Part shown: in pieces, positions 23,135 to 36,418 of the stretch | Layout: each line of letters begins with the position of its first letter | Numbering within the stretch: position 1 is the stretch's first letter | From: Setophaga petechia | Taxonomy: Eukaryota; Chordata; Aves; Passeriformes; Parulidae | Length of the DNA stretch: 64,000 bases | Direction: 5' to 3' | Assembly (NCBI GenBank): GCA_024362935.1 | Contig: JANCRA010000005.1 | Location: 26,434,235 to 26,498,234 of the forward strand | Notes under the pieces: model-generated | Seen by the model: only the letters and a program-made list of their open reading frames with translations | Database searches by the model: none | What the model was told of the DNA's origin: nothing | Position numbers and translations under genes: made by a program

Positions 23135-26100
23135 GTGAGAGCAATTCTCTTCAACTTCATGGGCAGTTGCCAGAGTATATCACATTGTTGGAAGGTTTTG
23201 GGGTTTTTTGTTTGTTTGTTTTTACCTAAGACCTTGCTCTGAGCTATTTAAACACACTCTGGAAAAAGCTATCTGTAGTTTGAATACACCAGCCCCTTAT
23301 CTATACAGCCTCCAGAATCTCCTATCTCCAAGGCCGTGGTTTCCAAGATTTGGTAGGGTTCCTGTGAAGATAAATCACATCAGAGGCATGACCTTTATCC
23401 TTGGTGCTATTTAAATAGCTTAAATATCTATTGACTTCATGCCTTGTGATTTCAGTTGCTGAAAAGTGAACCCTAAAGAAAGGAAGAGTTGACCTACAGT
23501 GTATCAACTGAGTGATCTCTTCATTTATAGATCTCTACAAATACAGATAGATGTTGTTTTTTAAAAAAATTCTCCCCCCAGCACTACTATGTTGTGGCTG
23601 GTTGCTCTTGAGAGGGAATCTGTGCTTCTACATGGAACCTAGTAAAAGAAGATACTAATTTCTGTTGTAGATGCTAAAGTTGTTGAGGGAAATACGAAGA
23701 TAAAAACAAAACAACTGGGAACCTTCTTTGTCTATGAATAAATATTCCCTAGTGGTTCTTAAGAAAAATCTTTAAATCATTTGCCTAGGTAGTTCTGCAT
23801 CTTTGTGGGAATTTTCTGTTGGAAGAGAGGGTGAAGATAAAGAAAGGTATCTGCATTTCCCCATAAAGGGCAGTAGACCCAGTATATTACAGAAATCTAC
23901 ACTAAAGTGTCTCCTTGTGTTTCCTTCACTACAGATGAAGGACTCCATGTCTTCTATATTTACAGTATGGTCCCATTTTCATTAAACTCTGCTCTGGAAT
24001 AATCCATTAATAAAAAATCTCCTCTTTTTGTACTGAAAGACCCCTGGAAAAATTATTTAATGTAAACCAGTATGATTTACATACTTGAGTTTGGAGACAG
24101 TGCAAAACTATAACCAAAGACTGATTAACTCACTCACCAGCCCTGATGAGTTAACTCTGGCTGGTTTACTGGACTGTTCAAAGACCAGAAACACCAAGAG
24201 CAGTGCTCAGCTGAGGCCTGGGGGTCAGTGTGAGAAATTTAAAAGATGCATCCTTTTCTTTAGACTTTGTTCCCCATAGGAATATTAACCATACATTTAG
24301 ACTGCATAAACTGGATTCTCTATTGTTCTTTACATATTGAAAGTGCTAAATATCATTGTTCTGGTGTCAGATATCACTCTGCAGTGGTATGATAGTGTTA
24401 CAGGTTTGTGGGAAGACAGACTCAAGTCCTCTTCCTCCACAGTGTTTCTCATTCCTCTCACTCACATAAATGGTGCATAACTCTTTTCTTCTGGTCAGCT
24501 CTCTCCAAAGACTGTTGAGTTTTCTGTGAAGATGACCAGAAGAGCCACAACGTACTATGAATTATATTTAATATATGAATTATTAGAAATAGTTCTCATA
24601 ACTGCAAGTAATAAAAGTTAGCTCCTGTATGTGGCCTCAGAGCTGTCCTTTTCTGGGCTTTGGATGGTGGTGTAATGTCCCCATGAACCATTAGCTGCAA
24701 TTTTGCATGGCAAATACAGCTGCATTTCACTAGTGAGGTGCTTTTATAGCCCAGGGTTTGTTTTTATTAATGTTTGTTAAGTTCCTTGAATTAAATGGCA
24801 TAGAAATTTCTATTATTCTAACATCTGTGCCTCCATGAGGGCTTGTGTAACGTGAAGGAGCTGTGCAACTTTAATCCAACTCCATAGCCTGTGTCTCAGT
24901 GAAAGAATGAAGAAATACATTTGTTATGGTTCTGTTGGTTCCACACTGCTGTTTGCATCATGCCTTCACTTTTCCATCAGCAGGGAAGGTCTCAACAAAT
25001 TCTGTCAGTCACTGGATATAGTAGGTTTTGGACAGTGTTGAAAAGTCTGAGGGGTGGCTGTGGTGGCACAGTTGCAGATGAAAGAAAATATTCAGCTGGC
25101 ACCCTGAGTCTCTCTTATGCTGACAAGGACATGAAAAGATTCCAGGCTTTCTGCCATTTCTTACCTAAGTATAGCTTATCCTTTTGATATTTATCCATTT
25201 TACCACTTCTTCATCTTCTTGACCTTATGAAACTTTTCCAAGATATCTTTTCTTACCCCTGTTTCTTCTATAAATTACCTTTCTGAAGCTGTTACCCTGA
25301 GATATGGTAAACTCTCCCAGCTTGAAAAGAAAATGTCTCTGTTTTGTAATTTTGAAAGTATTGTGTACATTTGTGGTGCTGTAGAATAATTAGTGTGAAT
25401 AACATGGAGTTTTTCTGGGATATGGACTTTAAGCTTTATATTCAGACTATGCTGGGGTGGGAAGCTGATTGCAGAGAAGTAACTATCTGCTGGCTATTGC
25501 TTACATAGAACAATCCTCACTCTTTCTTGTGATGGTCTGAAAGAAGCTTAGTTGTAAATCTGTACATGGAGGTGTAGCTTGTTTGGATGTATAGCTTGTT
25601 CAGATTGACTGGCAGCCATGTGTAAAACAGGCCCAGGGCTGAAACAGCAGAATTGTTGCAGAGCAGGATTGAGCTGGGTTGGCACTGAGGTGTGGGAAGT
25701 TCATTCAATGCAAGTTGTAGCTGGTGGTATCAGTGCTTCCCTTTCATGAATGCAGAGTTTAACTTTGCTGCCAGCCTGGCAACATCCCACTGGGATAATG
25801 TAATGCAGCTGCAAGATTATTTTGGCTCTGTGCTAACTCCTTCCCATGCCTTTTTTTAATAGTCTGTCTCCTGCCTTTCCCCATTCAGTCATAAAACCTT
25901 TCCTAACATTTGTTCTACTTTTAAGAGCTAGTAAGGGCATGGCAGTTGATAACAGAGCCAACACCCTTCCATAAAAATGCACTTTTCAGCAGTGAAATCT
26001 GCTGCCTGTTGGGGAATTGCAAGAGTTGATGCTGTGTTTTGGTTTGTCCTCTTTGTCTCCTAGCTATCCCTCCTATCACAAGGTTGGCTAATGTGCAGTC

Positions 26101-29100
26101 TTTGTATTTCTGCAACTATTTAAAAACTGGGCTGAGACTTTGAAATGGAGTAACAGTCTAGCTTGCCTGAGTCTTGATCCACTGAAAGTGATATGAAAAG
26201 GCCTGAGATCCACCCTTAGGAAACAAGGCTTTTTCAGATTATTGGTCCTTCTTTAAGAATCAGGGCCAAGTTTGGCTCTCTTGATACTTGACACGTAGTC
26301 TCGAGTGTTGGTTTAACCTTGTTGTCACAATTATTTTGTAACAAAAACAATTATTGATGTTTAAGTAATGTATCAGTTGCGGTAGAATGAGATTTGTTGT
26401 TTTAATCATAACTAAAAGAGGCTCAATTTCTATTGCCCAGCCTTCTAGTTCTTACCTATCAATGCAAAGAATTTGAGATTATAGTTAAGCTTCTTACCCC
26501 TTTCATAGTGTTAAACCCGGCTTTTAAAATCGGGATAAGGCCCTCTTTCAAGAGAATGAGGAAATGATCAGAATCAGGGTAAGGCAAAGGTAGCTAATTC
26601 CACTCTGCCTTTGATTGCATTCTTGTTCAGAACCTGCAACAAAAACTCTCCCAACCCATCCTTTCTCATGTGATTATTTTCTTCTGGAATTTGACCTTTA
26701 AATAAAAATTTAAATAATTTGGATTTCTTGTGTGGAAACCACAAATATGGAGGAATGTCAGCTGTAGCAGTGACAAACGTTAGTGTCTTCAGGGGCCGGA
26801 ACAATGGACCAGGGTGGTGAAAACTCTCCTCCTGCTTAGTTAATTCCTTACTTTTTAATGGCACGAGAGGGGGCCAGGTAAAACTTTCAAAGAACACAAA
26901 CTGACCTCTGAGGGAAAGGAGACTGCTTTTGTGTATCTGCCCTTTTTTCTTAGCAAGAAGGTGATGACTTCAGTTGCATTAGTAAGAACCATTTCACTCT
27001 ACAGCCAATGTGGTACATTGATCCGGTTTCTCTTCTAAAGTTCTTTCTCTGTCCTTGTCCTGACAGACCATTCTTGTAAAGGGAGATCTCTTTCTGCCGC
27101 TTTTGTTGGTGCCATTGTTCGGAGTGCCTTGTCAACCTGCGATTAAGACCTGCAAAAGATCTGGGAGAGTTTCTTTGTCTTGGTTTTTCGGAAGTCATCC
27201 GAGGGACTCACAGGCAGGCGCTGTTCTTTGCCTTGTGCCTTCCTGCTCTAGACGCTGTGGGGGTCAGGAGACGGGTCAGACATGGAGACCCGGGCTGAGC
27301 TAAAATAAACCCTTCGGAGAAAGAAATTTAGATATACAATAATTTTTCACGTTTTCAAAAAATACTGACCGGCCTGCTTCTAGATGCAAGCTCAGTGTCT
27401 CAGTGTCCTTAGGATTGACTGAATATTGGAGATCCAGCTTATGATTTGTGCTTTTAAAAAAAGGTTTGCCCCTGCTGTCCTGACAGCATGGAGAAGGAGA
27501 GCAGCAAGAGGTTTTCAAAAGATGTATATTGAAAATAACCGGTCAGCCTCTGGAGGGTGCCGGGGTGCAGTCACCAGCGTGTAAAGGCAGACATCTGTAG
27601 GATGCTTTGGGTTCCAGAGATATTTTTATGAATGAAAGGTGCTTATGACTGGAATGCATGCTGAAATAGGCAGTGCTAATGGATCCCCTTATCTTCACTC
27701 GTAAATCTGCCCCCGAAGATAAATGTTTAATAACATTCCAATTTGATTGTACTTGCTAAAAGTGATTGAACTAATGACCCATAATTCAATGGATCCATTT
27801 GTAGTGAGTAACACCAAGGGTTCAATCCTTTGCCGCTGATTTAGCGGGATATTTGCTTAATTTACCACATTTCACTGTTGCAGCACTTACTCACTGATCA
27901 AATTGTTTACCTGGCACTGAATGTAGTCCACCTTTCAGTTTCAAAAGGGCAACAATTTCTTTGTATGTATAAAATATAACAAAAAAACTCGCATGTTTTT
28001 GGGAATCAGTAAATGTGTGTGTGAGAGGCAGAAATTTGAGTAACTGCTTTGTTATGCTTTGGTCAGATGACAGATGTATGTGGCAGTACTGCATGCACAA
28101 ACTTCTGATGCAAATACTTGTGAATATGGGTCTGAAATTTGCTTTGGTCAGTAATACTTCTGCACTCAACTTTTTCCTGCAAACATTAGAGAAAGGTGGA
28201 ACTATGGCTAAAGTAAATTCGTATCACACTTCAGACAAATACCTGTAGAATTCTTTCTATTTGGCAAATGAAGTGCTCCTGATCACTTCAGTGGGAATCT
28301 GTCTGGTTTAAGGAATGCAGTACCTTGACCTAAGACCCCTGCTAACACTTACGTAATGAGACCCACTGAACCATGTGGGACTACTTATGCACATGATTCA
28401 TTTTATGGACAACTGCAGGATAGCACTTAAAACTGCAGTCATCGATTTTTGATTGCAAAGTAACAAACTTAAATGTTAGGCTAGAGTGACAGGGACCTCT
28501 GTTATGTTTTCCTGCTGCTGTGCTGAGGATGATCTTCTCTTCCTTCTAATCTGACTCTTGTAGAGAGCTGTGGCTTCCATAAATCCTGAAAAATCTTCCA
28601 GTAGCTATTTACTTACAAGTTCTCTGTTAGATTGAAATTACTAGTCTTCATACCAGGAACTTCCTGTAAAAAAACCAAAACCACAATATAAATAAATAAG
28701 CCCCCCACCCTTCTGCTGTCAGTCAAGTATTTGCTTTGTTGCAAAATTCAGCAGTTCAGGCTAATGATGGTTGGAATGAGTGAAACTGTGTGGGGAGAGA
28801 AAGAACTATTTTTATGAGATTTTTTTTTTTAAGACTGCTTTCTATTCAAGCATTGCTTGTAAGCTTGATGTGTTTTGTTGCCAACTCTTTATATAAGAAC
28901 TGTGTTTAGGCAACTGATTCTGATACCTCGGCTTGTGTTGTCAAGTTTTGCAGCCTTGCCAGTAACACATCACTGAAGACCTGGACTGAGCAGTGACTGG
29001 TAGAAATAATCTTCCCCCTGTTACTAAGTAGACTTTAATTTAGTAGATTGAGAGACCAAGTGAAGCTCCAGGATGGACACAGCAAAACCGTGAGAGGAAA

Positions 29101-30169
29101 AAAGATTCCCCTCACAGCCTGAGTTCTGTCCTACACTTAGGGTGATAATGCATGATGCATTGCAAAGTTTGCAGCAAAACTCAAGTATTTCATATGCTTG
29201 ATTTCAAAGGCTTCACTATATACACTTTAAAAAAAAAGTGAGTATGTAAAGCAAGCCCAAGGCAAGAAAGAAGTAGCCTAATCAGACAATATTGTTCTTC
29301 TGTCCTCTTTTTTATCCTTGTGGTGAATTAGACAAGTTTTCACCTTCTAATCTTTGTGTAGGATCATGCACAACTTCCACCATAAGCATTCTTGCTTAAA
29401 CCTCTGTCTTAAGGTCCATTTTCCTGCCCACTATCCTTCATATCTGTCTCTGTTTAACCTGGCTAGTTATGATCTACAAACCTGATTAGGAAAAACCTGC
29501 TTCCTCAGTTGAGAGTCAGTGGTTGTTGTATTCCACGTCATCAGGACTGGCTCCTATTGCAAGTTCACTGAAATTTCATTTTCTGCTCAATGTGACAGGG
29601 CAGAGTCTAACCTAGATGATCTGCACAAACTACAAAGGGTGTATGTAGGGGGAATGACCAGCATATTGTTGGAAAAAATACGTCCCAGTTTCTGCAGGAG
29701 AAAATCTGCAGGGAAAAGCAGGTTGGCCTATTAGACTGACTGATATAACTGGGAGAAAAGAGAATAGATAAGCTTTTGGACCTGCAAGCCCTTTTCCAGG
29801 TCTCCTGATTAACTATCAACTTCATGAAATTTTTGTTTGTTTTCTGATAAATGCCTTATGTGTTGCTTCATACTGAAGGAGATGTGGCTTGTACCTTATT
29901 ACTCATTTCTTCTGTGAAAGCAATTTCATGTGAATGTCTGTGAAGATTGGATCCAGTTTAAAAGGTAGTTCAAAACCTTCTACAGTGAAATTGAGAGCAT
30001 CTTGATCAGGGCCTATATAGTTTGTGAGTTTTAGTAGCATTATTGTTTAAAAATCAAAATTACAAATGCAGTAAGCAATCAAGCTATACTGGCTGGGCTG
30101 ATAGCCCCAGAAGCATAAATTAATTTGTTTTCTCCCCCCTGGTTGGGGGCCAGCATAAGCAGTGCCAGG
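23135..30169. other. Gene-poor stretch with a CpG-bearing patch and CNE-like block
   Basis: No gene is recognised. Between about 27090 and 27310 the sequence becomes richer in G, C and CpG than its surroundings. A CNE-like block follows at 27630-27890. A minus-strand open frame at 26574-26897 has reasonable composition but no paired splice sites. Confidence 0.45.
27630..27890. promoter_or_regulatory. Candidate conserved non-coding element
   Basis: A complex, repeat-free block dense in homeodomain-like TAAT cores, GATA-like sites (cttatc, agataaat) and ATTGA motifs, without open frames. Texture of this kind is typical of developmental enhancers in vertebrates. The call is an inference from composition; no conservation was measured. 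Confidence 0.25.
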
Positions 30170-30410
30170 TCCCAGGTACACAAATCTACCAATATGCAAT
30201 AATACCTGGAAATAGGATAGGGCCAATATGGATCTGGGGCTGCTGTGATGAAGCAGTGGCAGAGCCAGTTGTGTGTTGGTAGGCTCAAGGGTGAGACTGG
30301 CCTGGGTCCAAGTAAGTTCACTCTGTGAAATAAAGATAATGGCTTGGAACTCTTTGGAGGGTCTGCCCCCTCTCTCCTGTGTGTGCAGGCCATGCCAGGG
30401 GTAGGTTACA
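30170..30410 (+). mobile_element. Possible decayed LTR fragment
   Basis: The segment ends with gtgaaataaagataatgg followed by a pyrimidine-rich stretch (ccccctctctcctgtgtgtg), an arrangement seen at the R/U5 end of avian ERV LTRs, where AATAAA precedes a termination tract. It is more GC-rich than its surroundings. No internal viral genes, primer-binding site or second LTR are visible. A 171-codon minus-strand frame crosses it and is probably chance. Confidence 0.2.
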
Positions 30411-33400
30411 TTCTCTGTGTTTCTTTTAGAGGAGGCTGAACAGGGAGATTTGGTTATCAGCTGAGGGAGAGCAGCTGTCTCCAGCAGTCTGTGTGTGCTC
30501 ACACAGGTGGGCTCCATAGCTAAAGCATGAGCTGCACCCAGAGCAGGGTCACAGTCACACACTCCTAGAGGAATGACTCAGAACTCTAGCTGGCCAATTT
30601 TAATGTGACAGTCCATGAAGGAGAGCTTACACTTCCCCTTTTGCCTGAGTCCTCTTAATTCTCAAATTCTTGCATAAACTCACTTAGTGCATCTTGTGTG
30701 ATAATCTTCAAGTCCTGCAGTGAAAGTCAGGAATAACTTGAGAGCTCTGTGTGTTGTCTGCTTACTAGTGAGTACCTTGCCAAAGCTGTGCAGACTTTTA
30801 AGGAGGCAGTAGTGAACCTTTTTAGTTCTAAACAGAATGATGTATGCTGTTTCTTTATAATACAGAGTTAAAATAACCTCAGTTATGATTTTGTGCCTTT
30901 TCAAGTATCCATACCTTTTCTGCAATCTGCTAACACGAATAAGAAATGCAAAATGATCATATAAGAAGTCTGCTCTAATTATATTTTTATTCATTTAAAG
31001 CACTGTTCTAGTCACCTTGAAATTTCCCTCCAGAGAATGGCTGCTAAAAATTTCATGTGCTTTCACTGTAAAATACTGGATTGCCCTGTAGCTGATTATC
31101 CTGTAACAGTAAATAGAAAGACTTTGCTTTATATGTGGTACAATGAGGAAATTCTTGATATTCTTGTAGACCAGTTGCATTAACATTTTTGCAGTAAGAG
31201 GGCAACTTAGTATCTGTGACCTCTTGACTCTTACTTGTTTTTAAAAAACGCCTTCAAAAATCCCTTGTGAATCTCTTGGTTAGAATGGAAAAAAAAACCC
31301 CTTCCACTGTTCTTTAGTAGAGACTGTTTCTGAATGCTTAAAAGCTGTAAATAAAATTGGAACAGCTTTCTTATTTCTACTTGGAAGAAAATCTATGTTC
31401 AGACTGTAAGCCAGTTGTTTTAAGATGTTGACTCTAACTTACTCTGTTATTCCATGACAAATCTGTTAGGATTTTTTCCCCTCAAATGAAGTTTTGATGC
31501 AGTTTGACATAAAAATCAGATACTTTTTTGTACATATAGAGAATAACTAAACCATAAGCACATAATTGCAAATATAAAATCATTATCTCAGGAACGGACA
31601 TCCCTCTGTAGAGTTGACAGGTGTGGTATCTGAAGGCAAAAAGCACTGTCTGTGCATTCTCCTTGACTTCTGAGGTCCATTCAAGAGCCTTCAGTGCTGG
31701 GACCATTGCAGGAAGGCTTTAATTTTTAGGGAGCTTTTCTCTAAAGGAGGTGTTCTTGCTTTTTCAGGTGCTTTGAATCCTGCAGAAACTGAATGGCTTC
31801 TTGCTGCAGAGTAAAATATGGGAAGTACTGAAAGCTGCCTGTGGTGTGACATGGCTGAGAGCCGTGTACAAACATACAGGAAGGTAAACTGTGATGACAG
31901 CAGTGTCTCACCTCAGAGGACTGGTAAAAAGATGATGATACTTGAACTGTGAGCAAACCTGCATCAGGTGGGCTTTCCTCTGCACCACAGAGTGAAAGAG
32001 AAGAGACCATAGAAAAGAGTTTTTTGCAGGGAAAGTCTGCTTTGGTGACCAAAGGACAAATTTGTCAGAATGACAAATGTGTGTCAGGAATGTGCAATGT
32101 CATCCTGTGGTGTTTGGGTGCTAGACCCTAATCTGTGTAGTCTGAAGGGAATAATGCAAATGGTTGGTGACAAATGTGTCCTCAAGAGGACAGAAACAGC
32201 TAAACTATTTCAGTCCCACAAAGACATGAGTGGACTTCAGATGTTGCTTAGATAAGTGCATTTCAAAGAGGAGGTGGTGCAGAGGCTTCAAAAGGTCTCC
32301 CAAGGACCATCTGAGAGAACTCCTCACCTTCCTGCACTAGTGGCAGTTTTACCATTGGGTTCACAAGGCCAGAATTTTGCCCTGGGAGTTAAGATCAGAG
32401 AAATCTGTGTTCTGGTGAACCATCTCAGAGCTTTGAGCTTTTTCTACAGTACCTATGGTAACTTGAAATGAAAGACATGTGTTCAGTTAGTGATAACTGT
32501 TGCAAGAAAAACCATTTCCAGCTTTTTCTCTCTCCCCAAACATGGTCATTATCACTTAGATTTGAAGAATAAATTTTCTGTTGAGAAAATAGGATAATAA
32601 GGTAATAATGAGAAAATGCTGCCTTGTCTACTTAAGCTATTATCAAGCCTGCAATGTTTAACTTCTCTGCTTTTGGTGAAAATGCTTGTGGGGTTTTTAT
32701 ACTTGTGCTCAAAACGATTGAATTTGAGAGATCGTTTGACCAGCATGTTAAATTTGGAACCTGGGAACAAACATTTCTGGAAAAAAAAATATATCATCAA
32801 TGTTGATCGTAGAGTCCCAGGGTTCATGCACTGTAGACTATAAATTTTTCAATAATTACTTTTTAAAATAATTATTAAAAAGGTTTTAACATATGATTTA
32901 ATTGACAAATAGTACAATAAGAATAATTTTCTCTCTTGAAACAAAGAGAGTTCTCCTTTCTAGAAAAAACTGATAATGAAGAAAATATGTGCACTATACA
33001 CAACCCTTAAAGTATTCCAGTCACTTATTTGCGTATTATCACATTTTACCTCACTAAATATTAATCTTAAAATTCTTGATTTTGATTTATTATGGGAATG
33101 CTGATTTCCATGTTTGTTATTTGTTGATATACTAATTTAGTTTGGGGGAAAGATCTGAAATGTAACTCAACATTTTCAAATATAACTTAATGAATAAAAA
33201 GCATTCAAAAATTCTGTAAATCGATTTCTGTTATAAATTTTGGGTCCCTGAACACTTGATATACTTGGAGGGATTTTTGGCTATTAAAGAACTTACAGGA
33301 ATACAGCTTGTAACTGAAAACTAGTGAAATATTGGGGTTTGTAATTTTTTCAACACCTAAACCCTCTTCTGCTGTAATGCATTATTCCAACAGTAAACAC

Positions 33401-36299
33401 AGGGAAAAAAATGTAGAACACTTTCTCACAAAGCTGTAATGTGTTCACATTTTTGAGTAGACACCTGATATCTTTTGATGAATTGCCTCTTTTGAAGGGG
33501 TAGTTTTTTTATTATTAGTGTATCTCGTGCTGTACCTGTGAAAAATCCCTCAAATTTAGTCAAGTTATAAGACTAAGAGAAATTTCCATTTACATAGTCC
33601 AGTGATGTTTGTAAACATGAGCTGGAGAAAATCCATTAACTGCTTTCCTATGTCTTTTGTCTTTTGTTTTGCCAGGTTGCATCTTCTGGAAGGCTGCTTT
33701 CCCTAACCCCACTGTTACTATTCATACACATGTGGGACTTGAAAATTCGTAAGTTACAGTTTAATGCACTTTTAAAAGATGTTTCTTAGCAAATGATAAG
33801 ATGGTGATGTTTTTACTTTAGCATTGCAGAGCACCAAGAGTCTAACCCAATCTCCACTATAGTCCAGAGTACTTTCCTACTTGAGATTACATCCCAGTAG
33901 TTTAAGAAGGCACACCCTGTTATGGTTTATTGCTGTAGTTTAAAAATATTTGAATGGTTGTAGGATCTTGACTTCCATAACCAGGCATCTGAAAAAGATC
34001 TGTCTCTTTTTTATTATTATCTCAAACAACATTCTGCAGCACTAATCCTGGCTGCAAAATAACATTCATGCTTAATAATTTTACACAATGTCAGATATCT
34101 TCAGCTGTAATTATGGTTCAAAATGGTTTAAATTGTGGCAGAGGTATTATTTTGGCAAATACTTATTTTTAGAAGAAATAGCTAATGCTGTTTACATTCA
34201 TGTATTTTTAAGGTGTCATGCATGTGACGTTTCTTACTGAAGGTAAGACACTTTTAAGAGAGGTAGAATTTTTTTTCCTGTTCTTTTAAGGGAGTTGTTT
34301 GAAATGTTACATTGTCTCTTTCTAAAAAAAATGTTTTTCTCAGGTGTTCTGTTAAACAAATATTGCTGGCAGGTTTCTAGGGCTGGTTTTTCTGGCTGTT
34401 TGTAAGCTATATTAATAAGGTTTGGTATTTTTGGTAATACAGTTCTAACTTGGGTCATAACATCTAGCAACAAAAAGGTATGTATTGTGATCTGAACAAG
34501 TTCTTTCCCCCAAATACAGTTAGAGCATATGTTTTCATCCTGTGCAGCCTAGAAGATGGCTGAATGTGTGCTGAGAGATTTTGGTAAAGAGGCTGTCAGT
34601 GCATTTGCCTGTCATGAGCCTGACTCCATTAAAGCAACAGAAACTAACTGAGATGCTTTCTCATGCTTGGAGTGAGAAGTGCATCTATGCTCTCCCTTTG
34701 AATTCCTTTAAAATAATTTGAAGTCTTTAAAGGACACTTCATTGTATTCAGAAAAGCATTCTGTGATTAACTGATCTGTTGCTCATACAAGGTCCTGATA
34801 TCAAATACAGAAGGTGTACAGTTGTTCTTTGCCTCTGAAACCCACTGCAAGAGAGCGTAGGAGCATAATTATTTATGAGGATGCAGCTGCTTGCAGGTAA
34901 AGGTTGTCTTCAGCAGAGCCCAGGGAATGCAATATTCCTTTACTTTGACTCCACTTCTCTGCATGTGGGGCCAGGCCTCTAGAGCAAAACTGACTGAGAG
35001 GCAGAAAGTTCATGAGCAAAAGTGTTTCCCTTCTGTATGGAGAAAAATTAAGTGAAGTTGATCCTTCATAGGCACATATATCCATGCAACACAGAAGAAT
35101 GTACAGAAATCATATAGAGGTTGTGAAAATGTTGACTATCACTGACTGTAGAACTTTCTTGGAATCATAGAAAATGGTCTTGTAAGAAATTTAGTTAAAA
35201 CAGACTTTCTGGCTGCCAGCTTTGCACATTGCCCGGGGAAGTAACAAAGAACAGCTTGTTACATTGCACCATTTCCCCTACCCCACCGAGCTTTTCTCTG
35301 TATCATTTGTGAATGGAACATGAACTATGTGTGTAACTGCTGGCATAATTTCACCTTTGAGATCTTCACCACTGCAAGTGATACAAGAAAAGTGAAGGTC
35401 ACTGTTGATGTTCAGGTACCACACCAAGTAACTGATAAAGTTTGAAAAACACAGTTAGAGAAAATAGTTTTTGGTAGCATGTGACTTTGCTATAGGAACT
35501 GCCCTGTCTCTTCCTGTCAAAACTCAGAACAAACCCTTTTACCAGTATAAGGAGGCAACACAGAGTATGTGTCAGTAGAGTGGCAGGATAATGCAAAATA
35601 CCAGGAAAAGAGAGGAGGGAAAATGTTGTTTTCCTCAGTGACTTATTCCCTTTCTTGCCAAGATTTGCCAAGCCCTGCACGTCGAGCATTAGATATGCAA
35701 TCAACTCTGTGCCAGAATTTTACATACTTTGCAGTAAATGTGGCAGCTTTTACCAGCCCTGCTATATGTTGGCTTCCCACTTCCCATGCAATACCCTCAC
35801 TTCCACTCCAAATGTGCCAGGTATTTTACCTGGCATGTGGCAGCCTGTAGCAGTGGATCTGTTTATGGGCTTGCTGTGTGCAAGATGCTGTCATCTGTCC
35901 CTCAGGCAGTTCTGTGCATTGGGGTTCTGATCGGGAGGGGGTCAAGCACTGAGCTGGGGGCTGGGGTACTCTGCTTTGTGCCCTGGACAGAAGGGAAAAC
36001 TCAAACCCATGGCTGGATGCCCTACAATTGTGCTAGTGGGAATATTGGAATACAAAAAGGTGTGTATATATGGGGTACATAAAGGAGTTCTAATTCTCTT
36101 GGGTTTCCTGCTCTTTCATTAGCATCTGGCCCATGTGAACTTACAGAAATAAGTCCCCACTCTGTTTCCCCTCTGCATACAAGTACAAAAAAACCCACCA
36201 GTTCCTAAAGTTGCCAGGACTCCTACTAAAAGTATCACACTGATCTCCATAGCTTTAAGAAAAGGAGTAATTATAGATTCCTTTCATAGGATAAACATA
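30411..36299. other. Gene-poor AT-rich stretch
   Basis: I found no exon with paired splice signals, no recognised repeat family and no RNA gene. The part from about 32830 to 33560 is especially AT-rich. Confidence 0.5.
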
Positions 36300-36418
36300 C
36301 AGCAGTTTGCTCTTCCAGTTCTCCCAAAGCTGTTCCCAAAGGGATTGCAGACAGTGTCCTGTCTGCAATCACTTTGTGGACAGCTTTGGGAGTACTGTCT
36401 GGAAGGACATCACTGCTG
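36300..36418. repeat. Long imperfect hairpin, about 55-60-nt arms
   Basis: The core pairs 36323-36354 with 36359-36390: 32 positions with three mismatches around a 4-nt loop (tgtc). Beyond a small bulge, outer segments also pair: cagcagt at 36300-36306 with actgctg at 36412-36418, and ttccag with ctggaa. The result is a roughly 119-nt near-palindrome, pre-miRNA-like in length but with a minimal loop. No known miRNA seed was recognised. Confidence 0.85.

Noticed and set aside
27815..27840. GGTTCAATCC resembling a tRNA T-arm
   Set aside because: No acceptor stem, D-arm or anticodon arm could be fitted around it.
30047..30562. 171-codon minus-strand frame
   Set aside because: It overlaps an LTR-like patch, has no splice or promoter support, and its length is near the chance limit.
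35156..35185. ggaatcatagaaaatgg resembling a CR1 end
   Set aside because: Only about ten bases fit, and the sequence beyond does not follow CR1.
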